A stretch of 11,722 bases of DNA from JANMQK01 sp031370485. GTDB taxonomy: Bacteria > Acidobacteriota > Polarisedimenticolia > Gp22-AA2. The notes beneath the pieces are model-generated. The model was not told the origin of the DNA and did not search any database. It saw only the letters and a program-made list of their open reading frames with translations. The stretch lies in assembly GCA_031370485.1 (NCBI GenBank), contig JANMQK010000171.1, positions 1-11,722 on the forward strand. Reading direction: 5' to 3'. Every line of letters starts with the position of its first letter. The first letter of the stretch is position 1. Both the position numbers and the translations under genes were made by a program. Shown here in pieces: positions 6,836 through 11,722 of the stretch.

Positions 6836-8800
6836 ATGGCACGCAGCAAGTCGCCGCGGCGCGCGGCCGCCGGAATCGACGTTCTCCTGGAAGAAAACCG
6901 CCGGTTTCGTGCGCCCGCCCTGTTCAAGAAGCAGGCGAACATCAACGACCCCAAGGTCTACGCCCGCGCCGCGAGGAATCCCGAGAAATTCTGGGCATCC
7001 TTCGCCAGGGAGCTCGCCTGGTTCCGCCCCTTCAAGAAAACACTGGCCTGGGAGCCGCCGCACGCCCGCTGGTTCGTCGGGGGCGTCACGAATATCGCCT
7101 ACAACTGCCTCGACAGACATCTGAAGACCTCCAACCGGAACAAAGCGGCGCTGATCTGGGAAGGTGAGCCCGGCGAGGAACGCACCCTGACCTACGGCCA
7201 GCTGCACCGCGAGGTCTGCCGCTTCGCCAACGTGCTCAAAGGCCTCGGCGTCGGCAAGGGGGACAGGGTGACCCTATACCTGCCGATGATCCCCGAGCTG
7301 GCGATTGCCATGCTGGCCTGCGCCCGCATCGGCGCCGTCCACAACGTCGTGTTCGGCGGCTTCTCGGCGGAGGCCCTGCGCGACCGGATCAACGACTGCC
7401 AGTCGACCGTGCTCGTGACCGCCGACGGAGGTTACCGGCGCGGGGCGGAGGTGCCTCTCAAGCGGATGGCGGACGAGGCCCTGGAGGCGACCCCCACCAT
7501 CCGCCATGTGATCGTGGTGAAACGGGGCAACTTCACGATTCACGTCAAGGAAGGCCGCGACCATTTCTGGCACCGTCTCATGGAGGACGCGGCGTCCGAC
7601 TGCCCCGCCGAGAGGGTCGACGCCTCCGACGTCCTGTTCATCCTCTACACCTCCGGGACGACCGGAAAGCCGAAGGGCATCGTGCACTCGACCGGCGGCT
7701 ACATGGTCGGCGTCTACGCCACGACACGGTGGGTCTTCGACCTGAAGCCCGAGGATGTCTTCTGGTGCACCGCCGACATCGGGTGGGTGACCGGGCATTC
7801 GTACGTGGTCTACGGGCCGCTCCTCAACGGGGCCACGGTGCTGATGTACGAGGGCGCCCCGGACTGGCCGGACCGGGGCCGGTTCTGGCAGTTGTGCGAG
7901 AAGCATCGCGTGTCGGTGTTCTACACCGCCCCGACCGCCATCCGGACCTTCATGCGCTGGGGGGTCGAGTGGCCCGACCGGCACGATCTCTCCTCGTTGC
8001 GCCTGCTCGGCAGCGTGGGCGAGCCGATCAACCCCGAGGCCTGGATCTGGTACCAGAAAACCATCGGCGGCGGGCGCTGCCCGGTGGTGGACACATGGTG
8101 GCAGACCGAAACCGGGATGATCCTGATAACCCCCCTTCCCGGGATCACGACGACCAAACCGGGCTCGGCGACCCGGCCCTTCCCCGGAATCAGCGCCGAG
8201 GTCCTCGACGAACAGGGCAGGGTGGTCAAAGAGGGGGGCGGCTATCTGGCCATCACGCGGCCCTGGCCGGCAATGCTGCAGACCATTTACGGCGACCCGG
8301 AGCGCTACATCAAGCAGTACTGGTCGAAGTGGGACCAGAAGACCTATTTCCCCGGGGACGGCGCCCGGCGGGATCGGGACCGCTATTTCTGGCTGCTCGG
8401 CAGGGTCGACGACGTGCTGAACGTGGCCGGACACCGCATCGGCACGATGGAGGTCGAGAGCGCCCTCGTCGATCACCCTTCCGTCGCGGAGGCGGCGGTC
8501 GTCGGCAAGACCCACGAGGTCAAGGGACAGGCTCTGGCCGCCTTCGTCACCGTGAAGGAGGGGATCGCGGCCGACAGCAAGCTGTCGGACGATCTGAAGC
8601 ACCACGTGGCGCGCAAGATTGGCGCGCTCGCCCGGCCGGACGACATCATCTTCGCCGGAGAGCTTCCGAAGACCCGCTCGGGAAAGATCATGCGGCGCCT
8701 CCTCCGGGACATCGCCGAGGGGAAAGCGCTCGGCGACATCACGACCCTGGCGGACGCTTCCGTCCTCGAGACCCTGAGGCGGAAGTACATGGAGGACTGA
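6836..8800 (+). CDS. acs: Acetyl-CoA synthetase, AMP-forming
   Basis: The 654-residue protein matches the usual length of Acs (about 650). It activates acetate with ATP and CoA through acetyl-AMP to acetyl-CoA in the cytoplasm. Adenylate-forming family motifs appear in order: YTSGTTGKPKG at 271-281, DTWWQTETG with Trp421-Trp422 (the Trp here limits the pocket to acetate in known Acs), YFPGDGARRD, the hinge region GRVDDVLNVAGHRIG, and PKTRSGKIMRRLLR with the catalytic Lys617. In characterised Acs enzymes this lysine is controlled by acetylation; no acetyltransferase or deacetylase gene is present here. It is a single-gene unit with its own promoter and GGAG site, converging on sdhB. Acetate is favoured over propionate by overall similarity, but the substrate is inferred. 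Confidence 0.95.
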   Translation: MARSKSPRRAAAGIDVLLEENRRFRAPALFKKQANINDPKVYARAARNPEKFWASFARELAWFRPFKKTLAWEPPHARWFVGGVTNIAYNCLDRHLKTSNRNKAALIWEGEPGEERTLTYGQLHREVCRFANVLKGLGVGKGDRVTLYLPMIPELAIAMLACARIGAVHNVVFGGFSAEALRDRINDCQSTVLVTADGGYRRGAEVPLKRMADEALEATPTIRHVIVVKRGNFTIHVKEGRDHFWHRLMEDAASDCPAERVDASDVLFILYTSGTTGKPKGIVHSTGGYMVGVYATTRWVFDLKPEDVFWCTADIGWVTGHSYVVYGPLLNGATVLMYEGAPDWPDRGRFWQLCEKHRVSVFYTAPTAIRTFMRWGVEWPDRHDLSSLRLLGSVGEPINPEAWIWYQKTIGGGRCPVVDTWWQTETGMILITPLPGITTTKPGSATRPFPGISAEVLDEQGRVVKEGGGYLAITRPWPAMLQTIYGDPERYIKQYWSKWDQKTYFPGDGARRDRDRYFWLLGRVDDVLNVAGHRIGTMEVESALVDHPSVAEAAVVGKTHEVKGQALAAFVTVKEGIAADSKLSDDLKHHVARKIGALARPDDIIFAGELPKTRSGKIMRRLLRDIAEGKALGDITTLADASVLETLRRKYMED

Positions 8801-8815
8801 CCGCGGATACCGCGG
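8801..8815. terminator. Small hairpin between convergent acs and sdhB
   Basis: CCGCGG, ATA, CCGCGG forms a 6-bp GC-only stem directly after the acs stop, in the 28-base gap before the sdhB stop. It could end transcription from both sides, but there is no T-run on the acs side and the stem is short. Confidence 0.3.
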
Positions 8816-8828
8816 CGCCGGGCCCCTT

Positions 8829-9581
8829 CTAGGCTGGCGTTCGCGAGCCGAAGAGTTTCCGGCGGAGCCATTCGATCGGATCGTAAAAGCGATCGACCAC
8901 GCGCTCCTTGAGCGGGATGATGCCGTTGTCGGTGATCCCGATGTGTTCCGGGCAGACCTCAGTGCAGCAGCGCGTGATGTTGCACAGGCCGGATCCGAAC
9001 TCGCTCCGTATGGCCGGGATGCGGTCGGCGGTGTCGAGAGGATGCATCTCGAGCGAGGCGAGACGGATCATGAAACGAGGCCCGACGAAGGATTTCTTCG
9101 CCTCGCGGTCGCGCAGGACGTGGCAGACGTCCTGGCACAGGAAGCACTCGATGCACTTGCGGAACTCCTGCACCCGGTCGACATCCTTCTGCATCATCCG
9201 GTGCTGCCCGTCAGGGCCGCGCGGCGCGGGCTTGAAGGGCGGGATCCTCCTGTTCTGCTCGTAGTTCCATGAGACGTCGGTCACGAGGTCACGGGTGACC
9301 GGGAAAGCCTTCAGCGGCTGCACGGAAATCACGGCGTCCGGCTCGTACTGGTTCATGCGCGTCATGCAGGCCAGCCGGGGCCGGCCGTTGATCTCCATGC
9401 TGCACGAGCCGCATTTCCCCGCCTTGCAGTTCCAGCGGACCGCAAGGTCCTGGGCCTGGAGCGCCTGGATGCGGTGGATGACATCGAGGACGACCATCCC
9501 CGGATCGACCTCGACCCGGTACTCGACGAAGCGGCCTCCCTTTGCGTCGCCGCGCCAGACCTGAAATATCCTCTCAGCCAC
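8829..9581 (-). CDS. sdhB: Succinate dehydrogenase iron-sulfur subunit
   Basis: The protein has 250 residues and carries electrons from the flavin of SdhA to quinone through three iron-sulfur clusters. The [2Fe-2S] ligands are Cys52, Cys57, Cys60 and Cys72. The segment CIECFLCQDVC supplies Cys143, 146, 149 and 153, and CNITRCCTEVCP supplies Cys200, 206 and 210; by analogy with E. coli, 143/146/149/210 bind [4Fe-4S] and 153/200/206 bind [3Fe-4S]. The CQDVCHV wording in place of the classical C-P resembles the Sdh1 type of actinobacteria. GTG 9581 was chosen over an ATG 13 codons upstream because a strong GGAGGGGG lies at 9585-9592 and homology begins here. It overlaps the sdhA stop by 8 bases, indicating coupling. 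It is the last gene of the operon. Confidence 0.93.
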   Translation of the reverse strand: MAERIFQVWRGDAKGGRFVEYRVEVDPGMVVLDVIHRIQALQAQDLAVRWNCKAGKCGSCSMEINGRPRLACMTRMNQYEPDAVISVQPLKAFPVTRDLVTDVSWNYEQNRRIPPFKPAPRGPDGQHRMMQKDVDRVQEFRKCIECFLCQDVCHVLRDREAKKSFVGPRFMIRLASLEMHPLDTADRIPAIRSEFGSGLCNITRCCTEVCPEHIGITDNGIIPLKERVVDRFYDPIEWLRRKLFGSRTPA

Positions 9582-11394
9582 GCGCCCCCTCCAGTTGCTC
9601 GAGCGTGGCGTACGCGACATCCGACAGCTCCTTCGAAGGCGCTGTACGCTCCACCTTGACCGCCTCCATCCCGTCTTTCCCCTTGCGGACGACCATGTTG
9701 ACCTTCAGCCACTCCTCGCGCTCTTCCGGGTGATCGAGCCGCGTGTGCGCGCCGCGGCTCTCCTCGCGGACGAGCGCGGCCCGGGTGACCGCTTCCGCGG
9801 TGACGAGCAGCGAGCGTACGTCGATGGCCGCGTGCCACCCCGGGTTGTACTGCGACGCCCCCGGCGCCTTGACGCGGGCGCCCTCGGCCTTGAGCCGGTC
9901 GATCTCCTTGAGGGCGGTCTTGAGCTCCTCCGCGGTCCTCACGATGCCGACATAGCGTCCCATGACCCCCTGCAGGTCTTCCTGCAGCAGGTAGGGATTG
10001 GCGCCGGTCTCGCGGTTGAGGATGTCGGTGGCGCGGCGCATGCCCGCCTTCACCCGGTCCTCCGGGACGGGCGGCATGTCGCGGACCGAGGCCGCGTAGC
10101 GCGCGGCCCCCTGCCCCGCCAGCCGGACGAAGACCAGGAGATCGGAGAGGGAATTGCCCCCCAGGCGGTTGTCCCCGTGCAGCGCCGCGGCGCACTCCCC
10201 GGCCGCGAACAGCCCCGGCACATTCGTCATCTGTGAGTCGGCATCGACCCGCACACCGCCCATGAAATAGTGCAGCGTCGGCCCGACTTCCATCGCTTCC
10301 TTTGTGATATCGACCTCCGCCAGCTCCTTGAACTGGTGGTACATCGAGGGGAGCTTCTTCCTGATGAGATCGGCCGGCTGGCGCGAGGCGATGTCGAGGA
10401 AAACTCCGCCATGCGGCGAGCCCCGCCCTTCATTGACCTCCCTGGTGATGGCCCGCGCCACGACGTCGCGCGTCAGAAGCTCCGGGGGCCGGCGCGCCGC
10501 CGTGTCCCCCTTCAGCCAGCGGTTCGCCTCCTCCTCCGTCTGGGCGGTCTCCGACGCGAACCTCGGGGGGATGTAGCCGAACATGAAGCGTTCCCCCTTG
10601 TTGTTGACCAGGATCCCGCCGTCGCCCCGCACCCCTTCCGTGACCAGCGTGCCGCGCACCGAGGGGGGCCAGACCATGCCGGTCGGGTGGAACTGCGTGA
10701 ACTCCATGTCCATCAGCTCGGCGCCCGCCTCGTACGCTAGCGAATAGCCGTCGCCCGTGTACTCCCATGAGTTCGAGGTGATACGCCAGGCCTTGCCCCC
10801 TCCCCCGGTGGCCAGGATCACCGCCTTGGCCCTAAGAACCACGAACCGGCCGGTTTCGCGGTAGTAGGCCAGGAGCCCCGCGATCCGTCCGCCGTCCAGG
10901 AGAAGCTCGAGGGCCGTGCATTCCATGTAGACCTTGAAGCCCTGGTGGATGCCGTGATCCTGGAGTGTGCGGATGATCTCGAGCCCTGTGCGGTCCCCGA
11001 CGTGCGCCAGCCGCGGATACCGGTGCCCGCCGAAGTTGCGCTGGCTGATCAATCCCTGCTGGGTGCGATCGAACACCGCGCCCCACTCCTCGAGCTCGCG
11101 CACGCGGTCGGGCGCCTGCTTGGCGTGCAGCTCCGCCATGCGCCACTGGTTCAGGAACTTCCCCCCCCGCATCGTGTCGCGGAAATGGATCTTCCAATTG
11201 TCCCGGGGATCGACGTTTCCAAGCGCCGCCGCGACACCCCCCTCGGCCATCACCGTGTGGGCCTTGCCAAGGAGCGACTTGCACACGAGGCCGACGCGCA
11301 CCCCCGCCGAGGCGGCGGCGATCGCGGCCCGCAGGCCCGCGCCACCCGCTCCGATCACGAGCACGTCATGCTCGACGCGCTCGTACTCAGCCAT
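9574..11394 (-). CDS. sdhA: Succinate dehydrogenase flavoprotein subunit
   Basis: The 606-residue protein oxidises succinate to fumarate. The FAD-binding fold starts at VLVIGAGGAGLRAAIAAA (residues 11-28). His46 in KAHTVMAEGG is at the position that carries covalent FAD in known enzymes. Other family marks are FTQFHPTG, VTEGVRGDGG, and HGDNRLGGNSLSDLLVF, the last being the conserved FAD contact near the C-terminal capping region. The length agrees with SdhA/FrdA proteins. ATG 11394 has GGAG a few bases upstream and places the FAD motif at the normal distance. It lies 12 bases after the membrane subunit gene and overlaps sdhB by 8 bases, so it is the middle gene of an sdhC-sdhA-sdhB operon. 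Fumarate reductase activity in reverse is possible; the SDH direction is inferred from the Sdh1-like set. Confidence 0.95.
   Translation of the reverse strand: MAEYERVEHDVLVIGAGGAGLRAAIAAASAGVRVGLVCKSLLGKAHTVMAEGGVAAALGNVDPRDNWKIHFRDTMRGGKFLNQWRMAELHAKQAPDRVRELEEWGAVFDRTQQGLISQRNFGGHRYPRLAHVGDRTGLEIIRTLQDHGIHQGFKVYMECTALELLLDGGRIAGLLAYYRETGRFVVLRAKAVILATGGGGKAWRITSNSWEYTGDGYSLAYEAGAELMDMEFTQFHPTGMVWPPSVRGTLVTEGVRGDGGILVNNKGERFMFGYIPPRFASETAQTEEEANRWLKGDTAARRPPELLTRDVVARAITREVNEGRGSPHGGVFLDIASRQPADLIRKKLPSMYHQFKELAEVDITKEAMEVGPTLHYFMGGVRVDADSQMTNVPGLFAAGECAAALHGDNRLGGNSLSDLLVFVRLAGQGAARYAASVRDMPPVPEDRVKAGMRRATDILNRETGANPYLLQEDLQGVMGRYVGIVRTAEELKTALKEIDRLKAEGARVKAPGASQYNPGWHAAIDVRSLLVTAEAVTRAALVREESRGAHTRLDHPEEREEWLKVNMVVRKGKDGMEAVKVERTAPSKELSDVAYATLEQLEGARG
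9585..9592 (-). promoter_or_regulatory. sdhB ribosome binding site
   Basis: On the - strand this reads GGAGGGGG, inside the end of sdhA, with its GGAGG core 6 bases before GTG 9581. It decides the sdhB start. Confidence 0.65.
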
Positions 11395-11406
11395 GCGACT
11401 CCGGGC

Positions 11407-11722
11407 TCACAGGATCCGCCAGTCGGTAAAGACGCCGATGGAGCAGAGGCGGACGTAGAGGTCGGCGAACATCACGCCGACGAGGCTGAGCCAGGCCCAC
11501 CGCTGGTGACCGCGGTTGAGACAGCTGACGCCATCGTACGCGCGCTTGCGGACGGGCGAGCGCGAGAGGCGGTCGAGGTAGCCGCCGATGACGTGCCGCA
11601 GCGAGTGGCAGCCGAGCGTATAGCCGCTGAGCAGCGTGACATTCGCGAGCAGCACCAGCGAGCCGACGCCGACGCCGAACGACTCTCGGCCGGTCGCGGG
11701 ATCCGCGAACCAGAACCCGCGC
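11407..11722 (-). CDS. sdhC: Succinate dehydrogenase membrane anchor / cytochrome b subunit, C-terminal part
   Basis: The frame is open to the right edge, giving 104 visible residues before TGA; the start lies outside the window. Two hydrophobic segments are visible: SLVLLANVTLLSGYTLGC and WLSLVGVMFADLYVRLCSIGV. The segment CHSLRHVIGG between them holds two histidines, either of which could be a heme ligand. The ending VFTDWRIL and the loop RSPVRKRAYDGVSCLNRGHQRW agree with the single large anchor protein found in Sdh1-type operons. It would tether SdhAB to the membrane and provide the quinone site. The assignment rests on these segments plus its position 12 bases upstream of sdhA. Confidence 0.82.
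   Translation of the reverse strand, partial: RGFWFADPATGRESFGVGVGSLVLLANVTLLSGYTLGCHSLRHVIGGYLDRLSRSPVRKRAYDGVSCLNRGHQRWAWLSLVGVMFADLYVRLCSIGVFTDWRIL

Noticed and set aside
4897..7167. 756-codon open frame on the + strand
   Set aside because: It lies antisense to DUF885 and runs into acs out of frame; the open length comes from high GC at codon positions, not from coding content.
9582..9620. ATG start of sdhB 13 codons upstream
   Set aside because: It has no better ribosome site, lies deeper in sdhA, and the homologous region starts at GTG 9581 with a strong GGAGG.
1..11722. CRISPR arrays, tRNA or rRNA genes, insertion sequences, prophage genes
   Set aside because: I saw no regularly spaced direct repeats, cloverleaf-like or rRNA-like stretches, transposase or integrase motifs on either strand.

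Overview
This is a GC-rich bacterial chromosomal segment whose third codon positions are mostly G or C. It has tight gene packing, short overlaps and several GTG starts. It carries no phage, transposon, CRISPR or plasmid signature. The gene set (hflKC, an Sdh1-like succinate dehydrogenase, AMP-forming acetyl-CoA synthetase, several peptidases) suggests an aerobic or facultative heterotroph. The style recalls Acidobacteriota or other GC-rich soil and sediment bacteria, but the phylum cannot be fixed from this window.

Left part (1-2486, + strand): the 3' end of an unrecognised gene, then an hflK-hflC pair joined by a 4-base overlap. These encode membrane SPFH/prohibitin-family proteins that in other bacteria form a large complex around the FtsH protease. 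hflK has no visible Shine-Dalgarno and a -10-like hexamer almost on its start codon, so its mRNA may be leaderless.

Middle part (2465-6489, - strand, running toward hflKC): a compact proteolysis-themed transcription unit. First comes a DUF885 HExxPGHH putative metallopeptidase. Five bases later comes a collapsed remnant of a Lon-like AAA protease: about 90 N-terminal residues up to the Walker A region, joined out of frame to about 29 residues that look like the family's C-terminal tail. The remnant's stop overlaps the next start as ATGA. That next gene is a membrane M48 (Ste24/CAAX-protease type) metallopeptidase fused in frame to a C-terminal DJ-1/PfpI domain. Its 3' end overlaps the end of hflC by 22 bases, tail to tail. 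The M48-DJ-1 fusion and the internally deleted Lon-like gene are the least ordinary features of the window.

A 346-base divergent intergenic region (6490-6835) separates this unit from acs. It holds a near-consensus promoter for acs (TTGACA, 17 bases, TATATT), an AT-rich -10-like patch facing DUF885, and a cluster of very GC-rich perfect hairpins.

Right part: acs (+ strand, acetate activation) converges with an sdhC-sdhA-sdhB operon on the - strand, with sdhC cut by the window end. Acs feeds acetyl units into the TCA cycle; Sdh oxidises succinate and passes electrons to the membrane quinone pool.
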